Shown piece by piece: positions 1 through 5,152 of a DNA stretch of 5,152 nucleotides. How positions within the stretch are numbered: position 1 is the stretch's first letter; the number at the start of each line of letters is the position of its first letter. Where the stretch lies: contig JAESRD010000369.1 in NCBI GenBank assembly GCA_016764835.1, forward strand, positions 1-5,152, in the 5' to 3' direction. Under the pieces are notes generated by a model. The model searched no databases, was not told the DNA's origin, and saw only the letters and a program-made list of their open reading frames with translations. Both the position numbers and the translations under genes were made by a program. The stretch comes from Paracoccaceae bacterium. Lineage in GTDB: Bacteria; Pseudomonadota; Alphaproteobacteria; Rhodobacterales; Rhodobacteraceae.

Positions 1-864
1 GAAGGCGACGATCAGATCAAGGGTGGCATAGACAGTGACACGCTTATTGGCCTCGGGGGCCGCGATGAGCTCAATGGCGGCGGCGGGGCTGACACGCTTG
101 AGGGCGGCGGCGGCGATGACAGGCTTGATGGCGGCGCTGGCAATGACATTATTGAGGGCGGCGCTGGCAATGACACGATCTTTGGCAATGGCGGCGAGAA
201 CTATCTCAACGGTGGCAAAGGCGATGATCTGATCACCGGCGGCGCCGATATTGACACGCTGGTCGGCCTTGGCGGCGCAGATACGCTGATCGGTGGCGGG
301 GCTGCTGACATTCTTCAGGGCGGCGGCGGTAATGACCGTATTGAGGGCGGCGCTGGCAGCGACAATATGCAAGGCGGCACCGGGTTTGATACGCTCTACG
401 GCGGCGCGGGGGCCGATAGCCTGCTCGGCTCTGACGGCTTCGATTTACTCTATGGCGGCAGCGACGATGACTATTTGACCGGGCAGGCAGGCAATGACAC
501 GCTTTATGGCGGCGCGGGCGATGATGAGATGGAGGGCGGCATCGGCTCTGACCAGCTAGAGGGTGGCGACGGCGCCGACCGGCTGGTGGCCCATGAGGGC
601 CATGATACGCTTTATGGCGGCGGCGGCTTGGACACATTGGCCGGCAATGCCGGCAATGACGTGCTGTATGGCGGCGATGACAGAGACACGCTGAATGGCG
701 GCATTGGCCGTGATATGCTGTTTGGCGGTGATGATCGCGACGAGCTTTTTGGCAATAGCGGCCCGGATGAGCTATATGGCGGCGCGGGCGATGACATGCT
801 TTTTGGCAATCCGGGCAATGATAGGCTTGATGGCGGCGCGGGTAATGACACGCTCAAAGGCGGC
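1..864 (+). repeat. 32 tandem 27-bp units encoding RTX nonapeptides
   Basis: Each 27-bp unit encodes one nonapeptide. Unit n begins at 1+27(n-1), and the phase never shifts across the visible array. The array probably extends left of the window. Most units end in Gly-Gly; units 2, 7, 10, 16, 18, 22, 24, 28 and 30 end differently (GL, GN, GL, GS, GQ, AH, GN, GN, GN). Some units are close DNA copies: 130-148 and 157-175 are identical over 19 bp one unit apart, and 505-524 and 775-794 are identical over 20 bp exactly ten units apart. This suggests growth by unit duplication or recombination. Confidence 0.95.
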
Positions 865-1110
865 AATGGCGCTGATGATTTTGTCTTTGCCATGGGCACA
901 GATGTAATAACAGACTTCAATTTTGCTTCTGATCAGCTGCTGCTCGACGCTGATCTGTGGGGCAATGCCCCGATCACGCGCGCTCAGATTATTGATATGG
1001 CCAGCCAAACTCCGTTCGGGGTTTTGTTTGAGTTTGGTCTGGGCAACAGCCTGTTGCTCGAAGGGGCGGCCGAGGCACAGCTAGATGCGCTTACGGTCAC
1101 TTGGTTCTAA
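1..1110 (+). CDS. RTX-repeat (hemolysin-type calcium-binding) protein, C-terminal part, 5' truncated
   Basis: Frame 1 is open from the first base to a TAA at 1108-1110, giving 369 residues; the start lies upstream. Residues 1-288 are 32 back-to-back nonapeptides of the type GGxGxDxLx, the calcium-binding RTX beta-roll of proteins exported by type I secretion (ABC exporter, membrane fusion protein, TolC-like channel). Such repeats fold outside the cell when calcium binds. Residues 289-369 follow the usual RTX end: an exit motif ADDFVF, then DVITDFNFASDQLLL, and a hydrophobic tail ending LTVTWF, where the uncleaved secretion signal is expected. No enzymatic or adhesive domain is visible, so protease, lipase, nuclease, adhesin or S-layer roles cannot be told apart. 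No exporter genes are in the window. The downstream transporter operon is separated by 225 bp and looks functionally unrelated. RTX identity is certain; the biological role is unknown. Confidence 0.95.
   Translation, partial: EGDDQIKGGIDSDTLIGLGGRDELNGGGGADTLEGGGGDDRLDGGAGNDIIEGGAGNDTIFGNGGENYLNGGKGDDLITGGADIDTLVGLGGADTLIGGGAADILQGGGGNDRIEGGAGSDNMQGGTGFDTLYGGAGADSLLGSDGFDLLYGGSDDDYLTGQAGNDTLYGGAGDDEMEGGIGSDQLEGGDGADRLVAHEGHDTLYGGGGLDTLAGNAGNDVLYGGDDRDTLNGGIGRDMLFGGDDRDELFGNSGPDELYGGAGDDMLFGNPGNDRLDGGAGNDTLKGGNGADDFVFAMGTDVITDFNFASDQLLLDADLWGNAPITRAQIIDMASQTPFGVLFEFGLGNSLLLEGAAEAQLDALTVTWF
433..891 (+). repeat. Possible higher-order 162-bp (six-nonapeptide) repeat inside the RTX array
   Basis: Units 17-22 (433-594), 23-28 (595-756) and 29-33 (757-891, incomplete) align in blocks of six. 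First units share xGxDxLYGG (DGFDLLYGG, EGHDTLYGG, SGPDELYGG). Second units end in GQ/GN/GN. Third units begin with AGND or PGND. Fifth units in the two full blocks begin with IG. Sixth units lack the Gly-Gly ending (AH, GN). All RTX units resemble one another, so this block structure is a by-eye inference from the non-consensus positions. Confidence 0.5.
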
Positions 1111-1148
1111 GCCCGTTCGCGTCTCACATTGGCCCAAAACCGCCGCCT

Positions 1149-1166
1149 GCAAATGCAGCCATTTGC
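1149..1166 (+). terminator. Small hairpin downstream of the RTX gene, terminator-like but without U-tract
   Basis: GCAAATG at 1149-1155 pairs perfectly with CATTTGC at 1160-1166 around a four-base loop, CAGC, about 40 bp after the RTX stop. No run of T follows, and the stem has only three G:C pairs. It could be a weak or Rho-assisted 3' end, a mRNA-stabilising stem, or chance. It is the best candidate for an RTX transcript end in this gap. Confidence 0.3.
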
Positions 1167-1259
1167 CACAAGTATCGCCCAGCTCAGCCGAGTTGGGGCG
1201 GTTGATTTCCCTGTAGATGGCATATTTCAGGCTGATTGCCCCGAATCTCGTGGCCGGGC

Positions 1260-1288
1260 TTGCTAAATTAGCTCTGCTCCGCTTTAGT
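1260..1288 (+). promoter_or_regulatory. Weak promoter-like pair overlapping an 11-bp palindrome, upstream of the transporter operon
   Basis: TTGCTA (1260-1265) and TTTAGT (1283-1288) are 17 bp apart, and each matches four of six bases of the sigma-70 consensus. The perfect inverted repeat GCTAA-A-TTAGC (1262-1272) overlaps the -35 candidate, a position where an operator could sit. It lies about 64 bp before the TTG start of the ATPase gene. The 225-bp gap after the RTX gene and the apparent start of an operon make a promoter here likely. These exact boxes are a weak guess. Confidence 0.25.
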
Positions 1289-1322
1289 TTGGGCAATTAG
1301 ACCGAAAAGGTCATACCACCCC

Positions 1323-1330
1323 GGGGGGAA
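1323..1330 (+). promoter_or_regulatory. Ribosome-binding site supporting the TTG start of the ATPase gene
   Basis: GGGGGGAA ends five bases before TTG at 1336. No ATG, GTG or other TTG occurs in this frame between the in-frame TAG at 1285-1287 and 1336, so TTG is the only reasonable start that keeps the conserved beta-strand ahead of Walker A. The G-run is the right half of the palindrome CCCCGGGG (1319-1326), which could pair with itself or a neighbouring transcript and damp initiation. Confidence 0.6.
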
Positions 1331-1335
1331 ATAGC

Positions 1336-2436
1336 TTGGCGCAATCGACAAGTGAGACTGCATTCGTTGCCTTTGAACGCGTGCAAAAAAGTTATGATGG
1401 CGAGACGCTCGTTGTCAAAGACTTGAACCTTTCGATGCCTCGCGGCGAATTTCTGACCATGTTGGGCCCATCGGGTTCTGGTAAAACCACTTGCTTGATG
1501 ATGCTGGCTGGTTTTGAGACCGCAACACATGGCGATATCCTGCTTGATGGCGTCTCAATCAATAATATCCCGCCGCATAAACGTGGCATTGGCATGGTGT
1601 TTCAGAACTATGCTTTGTTCCCGCATATGTCGGTGGCCGAGAACCTCGCCTTCCCACTCGAAGTGCGTAAGCTTGGCAAAGACGAGCGCGAAGCCAAGGT
1701 GATCCGGGCATTGGACATGGTGCAAATGGGCGAGTTTGGCGACCGTCGCCCATCGCAACTCTCAGGCGGGCAACAGCAGCGTGTGGCTCTGGCCCGCGCA
1801 CTGGTATTTGAGCCTGAGCTGGTGCTGATGGATGAGCCGCTGGGCGCGCTGGACAAACAGCTGCGTGAACATATGCAGTTTGAGATCACGCGCTTGGCGC
1901 ATGAGCTGGGCATTACGACCGTTTACGTGACCCATGACCAAACCGAAGCGCTGACCATGTCAGACCGGGTGGCTGTGTTTAACGATGGCCGCATTCAGCA
2001 ACTGGCCCCGCCAGATAAGCTATATGAAGGCCCCGAGAACAGCTTTGTGGCGCAGTTTATTGGCGAGAATAATACGCTTCGCGGCGTCGTCCAAGAAATG
2101 AACGGCGACACCTGCAAGGTGCGTCTTGATGGCGGCGAAGTGATTGTGGCCAAGCCTGTCAATGTCAGCGCCGTTGGCGATGCGACCCAAGTTTCTATTC
2201 GGCCAGAGCGGGTTGAGATCGACCCGCGCCGACTGCAGGACGGTGCCTTTAAGCTGAAGGCTGAAGTTCTCGAATTCGTCTATATGGGCGATATTTTTCG
2301 CACGCGTCTGCGTGTGGCTGGCAACGAAGATTTCGTTATCAAAACCCGTAACGCGCCTGATCAGGTGCGGCTAACGCCGGGCGAGACAATCGAAATCGGT
2401 TGGTTGCCAGAAGATTGCCGCGCGCTCGACGCTTGA
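1336..2436 (+). CDS. ABC transporter ATP-binding protein, PotA-like (polyamine-type importer)
   Basis: This is the cytoplasmic ATPase subunit that powers the importer encoded downstream; 366 residues, a normal length for PotA/UgpC/MalK-type ATPases. All nucleotide-binding motifs are intact: Walker A GPSGSGKTT (44-52), Q-loop VFQNYALFPH (Q90), signature LSGGQQQR (142-149), Walker B LVLMDEP (162-168, catalytic E167), D-loop GALD (170-173) and H-loop H200 in YVTHDQTEA. Residues from about 235 form the C-terminal TOBE-type regulatory domain, including SIRPERVEI (287-295) and a final EIGWLPEDCRALD. Translation starts at TTG 1336 behind a G-rich SD. The next gene begins 74 bp downstream on the same strand. 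The company of a PotD-like binding protein and a PotB-like permease points to the polyamine/opine/cation family (COG3842). The substrate itself is not proven, since these ATPases are very similar across substrates. Confidence 0.93.
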   Translation: MAQSTSETAFVAFERVQKSYDGETLVVKDLNLSMPRGEFLTMLGPSGSGKTTCLMMLAGFETATHGDILLDGVSINNIPPHKRGIGMVFQNYALFPHMSVAENLAFPLEVRKLGKDEREAKVIRALDMVQMGEFGDRRPSQLSGGQQQRVALARALVFEPELVLMDEPLGALDKQLREHMQFEITRLAHELGITTVYVTHDQTEALTMSDRVAVFNDGRIQQLAPPDKLYEGPENSFVAQFIGENNTLRGVVQEMNGDTCKVRLDGGEVIVAKPVNVSAVGDATQVSIRPERVEIDPRRLQDGAFKLKAEVLEFVYMGDIFRTRLRVAGNEDFVIKTRNAPDQVRLTPGETIEIGWLPEDCRALDA

Positions 2437-2499
2437 GCGGGCAGGATCAGCTGCGCCGCCCGGACGCATCTGCAAAGAAATTTCCGGGAAAGATTATCA

Positions 2500-2505
2500 G
2501 GGAGA
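2500..2505 (+). promoter_or_regulatory. Ribosome-binding site fixing the binding-protein start at 2511
   Basis: GGGAGA ends five bases before ATG 2511. The same frame stays open upstream to 2400, inside the ATPase gene, but that extension is a basic, arginine-rich stretch that would bury the signal peptide. The SD and the signal peptide both select 2511. Confidence 0.85.
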
Positions 2506-2510
2506 CAAAA

Positions 2511-3623
2511 ATGAAAAAATTAACTGTTGCAACAATTCTGGCAGGCACGGCGCTTGGTGGCATGGCATTTGCAGATGCGCATGCTGAAATGGCCGATAGT
2601 CTGACACTCGTCAGCTGGGGCGGCGCCTATCAGTCCAGCCAGGTAAACGCTTACGCGACCCCTTATCTTGGCATGCATGATGACGTTAGCATCGTGTGGG
2701 ACGAAAGCTCATCTGAGGCCGTAGCTAAGCTGCGCGCCATGAATGAAGCCGGCAACATCACATGGGATCTGGTCGACGCAGAAGCCGCCGACGCCATTCG
2801 TCTTTGCGACGAAGGTCTGGCCATGGAAATCGACCATGACATGATGTTGGCAATGGGCGACGACGGCTCATCTGCTTCTGATGACTTTGGCGACTCGATC
2901 ATCTCCGATTGCTTCATCCCACAGATCGTTTTCTCGACGACTGTTGGCTACCGCACCGATCTGGTTGGCGACACACCGCCAACCGACATCTGCGCAATCT
3001 TTGATCTTGAGACATATCCTGGTCAGCGCGCGCTGAACCGTCGGCCATTGGCCAACATGGAATGGGCACTGCTTTGTGACGGCGTGCCAAAGGACGAAAT
3101 CTATGACGTTCTAGCAACCGAAGCTGGCCAAGACCAAGCTTTCGCCATGCTCGACACGATCAAAGACCAGACTATCTGGTGGACAGCCGCCGCAGAAACA
3201 CCACAGCTTCTGGCTGACGGTGAAGTCGTCATGGGCTCGACCTATAACGGACGTCTGTTTGCAGCCATCGCCGAGCAAGATCAGCCAATTGGCATGCTCT
3301 GGGACGCACAGATGATGGACTTTGACGGCTGGATCATTCCTGCTGGTCTGCCAGATGACCGTCTGGCTCGGGTGCTCGACTTTGTGAAATTTGCAACTGA
3401 TACACAGCGTCTTGCTGATCAGGCTGCCTATATTTCCTACGGTCCTGCACGTGCATCATCCGCTCCACTGGTTGGCAACCACGCCACTCTGGGCATTGAG
3501 ATGGGCCCACATATGCCGACTGACCCGGCAAACTCGCTCAACGTGTTCGTCACTCAGTATGACTTCTGGGCTGATTACCGCGATGATCTGGATGCTAAAT
3601 TCCAAGCTTGGCTCTCTCAGTAA
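2511..3623 (+). CDS. Periplasmic substrate-binding protein of a polyamine-type ABC importer (PotD-like)
   Basis: The 370-residue precursor has a Sec signal peptide: MKK, a hydrophobic core (about 4-20), then likely cleavage after AFA (21) or AHA (25). The mature protein has the style of the spermidine/putrescine-binding family (SBP_bac_8 fold, COG0687): LVSWGGAYQSSQ (33-44), WDLVDAEAADAIRLCDEG (85-102), MEWALLCDGVP (183-193), QTIWWTAAAETPQLLADGEV (220-239) and GSTYNGRLFAAI (242-253). It captures solute in the periplasm and docks on the permease. By eye, D272 in DFDGWIIP matches the PotD aspartate that contacts the polyamine amine, while the PotD tryptophan two residues earlier is D270 here. 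The ligand may therefore not be classical spermidine or putrescine. The mature part has four cysteines (99, 134, 161, 189), which could allow disulfides. It is acidic. The gene lies between ATPase and permease genes and is followed by a strong hairpin. Confidence 0.9.
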   Translation: MKKLTVATILAGTALGGMAFADAHAEMADSLTLVSWGGAYQSSQVNAYATPYLGMHDDVSIVWDESSSEAVAKLRAMNEAGNITWDLVDAEAADAIRLCDEGLAMEIDHDMMLAMGDDGSSASDDFGDSIISDCFIPQIVFSTTVGYRTDLVGDTPPTDICAIFDLETYPGQRALNRRPLANMEWALLCDGVPKDEIYDVLATEAGQDQAFAMLDTIKDQTIWWTAAAETPQLLADGEVVMGSTYNGRLFAAIAEQDQPIGMLWDAQMMDFDGWIIPAGLPDDRLARVLDFVKFATDTQRLADQAAYISYGPARASSAPLVGNHATLGIEMGPHMPTDPANSLNVFVTQYDFWADYRDDLDAKFQAWLSQ

Positions 3624-3659
3624 GTAGCTTTGGGCGCTAACGCCTGAGCCAGAGAAAAT

Positions 3660-3685
3660 TCTGCGGCCCGCATTTGGGCCGCAGA
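3660..3685 (+). promoter_or_regulatory. Strong intergenic RNA hairpin after the binding-protein gene (processing/attenuation stem)
   Basis: A perfect 10-bp stem, TCTGCGGCCC (3660-3669) with GGGCCGCAGA (3676-3685), encloses the six-base loop GCATTT. It is G+C-rich but is followed by CCTTAATGAAGG, not a T-run, so it is unlikely to be a full intrinsic terminator, and same-strand genes continue. In binding-protein transporter operons a stem here commonly protects the upstream message from 3' exonucleases, giving excess binding protein over permease. A weaker imperfect stem just upstream (3612-3620 with 3644-3654, two-base bulge) overlaps the binding-protein stop codon region. Confidence 0.7.
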
Positions 3686-3693
3686 CCTTAATG

Positions 3694-3698
3694 AAGGA
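3694..3698 (+). promoter_or_regulatory. Ribosome-binding site selecting ATG 3709 for the DUF1330 gene
   Basis: AAGGA lies ten bases before ATG 3709. The earlier in-frame ATG at 3691 overlaps this SD and is preceded only by the arm of the 3660-3685 hairpin, with no SD of its own. Starting at 3709 also gives the family-typical N-terminus, MPKGY. Confidence 0.65.
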
Positions 3699-3708
3699 CC
3701 GTACCGCT

Positions 3709-3996
3709 ATGCCCAAAGGCTACATAATCGGCCATATCACTGTGACCAATCCTGAGGATTACGCCGAATATGTTCGGCTGGACACGCCGATTTTTGAGCG
3801 CTTTGGTGGCAACTTCTTGGTACGGGGCGGGGCGTCTGAGACGCTTGAAGGACAGTTTAAAGAACGCCATGTCGTGGTTGAGTTTCCTGATATTGAAGCC
3901 GCAAGAGCTTGCTATAATAGCGAAGAATATCAAGAGGTTCTGAAGATCAGACTGGCTAATGCATTGAGCGATATTTTGCTCGTGGAGGGGATCTGA
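3709..3996 (+). CDS. DUF1330 family protein (small dimeric alpha/beta-barrel fold), within transporter operon
   Basis: This 95-residue cytosolic protein has no signal peptide or membrane segment. It carries the DUF1330 pattern: MPKGYIIGHITVTNPEDYAE at the start, GGNFLVRGG (33-41), RHVVVEFPDIEAARACYNSE (53-72) with YQEV, and R81 to VEG near the end. Length equals the family norm. DUF1330 proteins adopt a ferredoxin-like dimeric alpha-beta barrel related to ABM/EthD-type folds; no reaction is established for the family. The upstream ATG at 3691 would add MKDRTA and is less likely. The gene follows the 3660-3685 hairpin and ends 2 bp before the permease ATG, with the permease SD inside its last codons, so the two are probably translationally coupled. 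A role in catabolism or sensing of the imported solute is a guess from position. Family assignment is by motif recall, not a search. Confidence 0.88.
   Translation: MPKGYIIGHITVTNPEDYAEYVRLDTPIFERFGGNFLVRGGASETLEGQFKERHVVVEFPDIEAARACYNSEEYQEVLKIRLANALSDILLVEGI
3984..3990 (+). promoter_or_regulatory. Ribosome-binding site of the permease gene, inside the DUF1330 coding end
   Basis: GGAGGGG lies eight bases before ATG 3999 (ten when measured from GGAGG) and forms part of the last codons of the DUF1330 gene. Only two bases separate the TGA (3994-3996) from the next ATG. This arrangement favours translational coupling and confirms the permease start. Confidence 0.75.
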
Positions 3997-3998
3997 AT

Positions 3999-5152
3999 AT
4001 GAGTATTACCTCTGCCCAAGCCGAGGACGGCCCAGTCCTTGCCGCCGATGGCAGGCCGCTTAAGCGCTCGCTGGCACGGGCCTTGCGCCGCCAAAAGATA
4101 CGCGCCTTGCTGCTTATCGCACCTTTGCTTTTATTCGTTCTCCTGGCCTTCGTTCTCCCGATCGGCAATATGCTGTTTCGCTCGGTTGAGAACCAGATTG
4201 TCAGTGAGACTTTGCCGCGCACCGTTGCCGCCCTTGCCGAATGGGATGCCAATAGCGACGAGCCACCCGGCGAGGCAATTTTTGCCGAACTCTATACCGA
4301 TCTCGCGATTGCCGTTGAATACAAGTCGCACACCCGGCTTGGCTCGCGGCTCAACTATGAGACAACCGGGATCAGCTCGCTGTTTCGCTCAACCGGGCGC
4401 AAAGTAAGCGGGTTTGACACCGATATTTACGGCGAACAACTCACTGTCATTGCCCCAGAGCTGGGTGACCCGGCGCAGTTTATGGCGCTGATGGGCGAAC
4501 CCGCGGTAAGAGACGCGCTGCCGCTTGCCGCCGATGCATGGGATTCTTGGGCTGAGTTGACGGTAACCAAGAATGAGGATGATCCGGCGGTCGAAGATGT
4601 CGCCGATTTTGTCTACACCGCGCTTTACCGTGATCTGGCTGGCGGTGCTTCTGCTGCCGCACTGGCCGCAGGCTTTCCCGATATTGATGTCAGCGGGTTC
4701 GAGACAGTTTCAATTCGCGACCAGTTTGTAGATGCCAATGACAAATGGCTGAACCCACTAATTTGGCAAACAATTCAAACTTATAGCAGCGAATATACGG
4801 ACGGCTACTATCTCAACGCTGTTGATATGATGAACGGGCCGGACGGTGAAGCCGAATGGCGGCCAGAGAACCAGCAGCTCTATATCACTCTGTTCCTGCG
4901 GACGATGTGGATGTCGCTGGCCATCACCTCGGCCTGCATTCTGCTCGGCTATCCGGTTGCTTGGCTTTTGGCCAATCTGCCTTCGCGCCAAGCGAACCTG
5001 CTGATGATCTTGGTTCTGCTGCCATTTTGGACATCGCTGCTGGTGCGCACATCGGCTTGGAAGGTTCTGTTGCAACAGCAAGGCGTGATCAATGATCTGC
5101 TGGTCTGGGCGCATATCGTTGCTGATGATAACCGGCTGGTGATGATCAATAA
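3999..5152 (+). CDS. ABC transporter permease, PotB-like, 3' truncated by window end
   Basis: Starting at ATG 3999 the frame is open to the window edge, giving 384 residues; the gene continues. It is an inner-membrane permease of the binding-protein-dependent (MetI/BPD) family, forming the translocation pore with a partner subunit presumably encoded downstream. A basic cytosolic N-terminus (LKRSLARALRRQKIR, 21-35) leads into TM1 (about 36-60, LLLIAPLLLFVLLAFVLP). Next comes a hydrophilic periplasmic loop of about 235 residues (61-295), then TM2 (about 298-327, LFLRTMWMSLAITSACILLG then YPVAWLLANL) and TM3 (about 333-352, LLMILVLLPFWTSLLVRTSA). The ATPase-contacting EAA loop and later helices are off the window. 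Classical PotB has a TM1-TM2 loop of only a few tens of residues. The long loop starting SVENQIVSETLPRTVAAL fits an alphaproteobacterial sub-family I recall, but even there it seems enlarged around residues 137-240. Function is secure; the substrate is inferred from the PotD-like neighbour. Confidence 0.9.
   Translation, partial: MSITSAQAEDGPVLAADGRPLKRSLARALRRQKIRALLLIAPLLLFVLLAFVLPIGNMLFRSVENQIVSETLPRTVAALAEWDANSDEPPGEAIFAELYTDLAIAVEYKSHTRLGSRLNYETTGISSLFRSTGRKVSGFDTDIYGEQLTVIAPELGDPAQFMALMGEPAVRDALPLAADAWDSWAELTVTKNEDDPAVEDVADFVYTALYRDLAGGASAAALAAGFPDIDVSGFETVSIRDQFVDANDKWLNPLIWQTIQTYSSEYTDGYYLNAVDMMNGPDGEAEWRPENQQLYITLFLRTMWMSLAITSACILLGYPVAWLLANLPSRQANLLMILVLLPFWTSLLVRTSAWKVLLQQQGVINDLLVWAHIVADDNRLVMIN

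Noticed and set aside
35..232. Alternative + strand open frame over the RTX repeats
   Set aside because: Repetitive Met/Ala/Leu translation of the same 27-bp units read out of frame; no SD and no independent signal.
233..637. Antisense open frame of 134 codons over the RTX array
   Set aside because: It is a by-product of the G+C-rich 27-bp repeats. The translation is Arg/Pro/His-rich with no domain, and the + strand frame is clearly the RTX coding frame. The same applies to the antisense frame 612-920.
1..864. CRISPR-like direct repeats
   Set aside because: The repeats are contiguous 27-bp coding units with no spacers, all in one RTX reading frame.
2481..2497. TTTCC-G-GGAAA inverted repeat and GATTAT as a separate promoter/operator for the binding-protein gene
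   Set aside because: The -10-like box lies right next to the SD, leaving no room for a leader, and no -35 is visible. The repeat has a one-base centre and cannot form a hairpin; probably chance.
2400..2510. N-terminal extension of the binding protein starting inside the ATPase gene
   Set aside because: The extension is Arg-rich, overlaps the ATPase coding end and would hide the signal peptide; ATG 2511 has a good SD five bases upstream.
3660..3685. Full intrinsic terminator ending the operon after the binding-protein gene
   Set aside because: No T-run follows the stem, and the same-strand DUF1330 and permease genes start within a few tens of bases without an evident promoter.
4039..4407. 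122-codon + strand frame within the permease gene
   Set aside because: It overlaps the well-supported permease frame starting at 3999. Its translation is Arg/Cys/Pro-rich without recognisable family features.
4758..5114. Antisense 118-codon frame under the permease end
   Set aside because: Opposite the TM2-TM3 coding region of the permease; Gln/Arg/His-rich shadow with no SD.

Overview
The window looks like part of an alphaproteobacterial chromosome, probably a marine Rhodobacterales-type organism. This rests on moderately G+C-rich coding DNA, a type I-secreted RTX protein, and the gene style of a PotABCD-like ABC transporter whose permease starts with a basic cytosolic stretch and has a very long first periplasmic loop. 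The taxon is an inference from protein style; no rRNA or marker gene is present. All genes read on the + strand.

Layout. Positions 1-1110 hold the C-terminal 369 residues of an RTX (repeats-in-toxin) protein. There are 32 consecutive, perfectly phased nonapeptide repeats, then a C-terminal region that probably carries the type I secretion signal. The N-terminal (functional) part is outside the window. Positions 1111-1335 are a non-coding gap with a small hairpin after the RTX gene, an 11-bp palindrome, a weak promoter-like pair and a strong Shine-Dalgarno (SD). From 1336 to the window end runs one apparent operon: ATPase (TTG start, 1336-2436), periplasmic binding protein (2511-3623), a 95-residue DUF1330 protein (3709-3996), and a permease (3999 to beyond the end). 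A strong hairpin without a U-tract lies between the binding protein and DUF1330 genes.

How it fits together. The binding protein would capture a small, probably cationic polyamine-like solute in the periplasm. It would deliver it to a permease pair, of which only the first is visible, and the ATPase would drive import. The intergenic hairpin is placed to stabilise the binding-protein message relative to the permease message. The DUF1330 gene sits 2 nt before the permease start, so it is probably co-translated with it; its role is unknown. The RTX gene looks like an unrelated neighbour.

I do not see a clearly new system. The points most worth checking are the DUF1330 gene inside the transporter operon, the extra-long periplasmic loop of the permease, and the higher-order periodicity of the RTX repeats.
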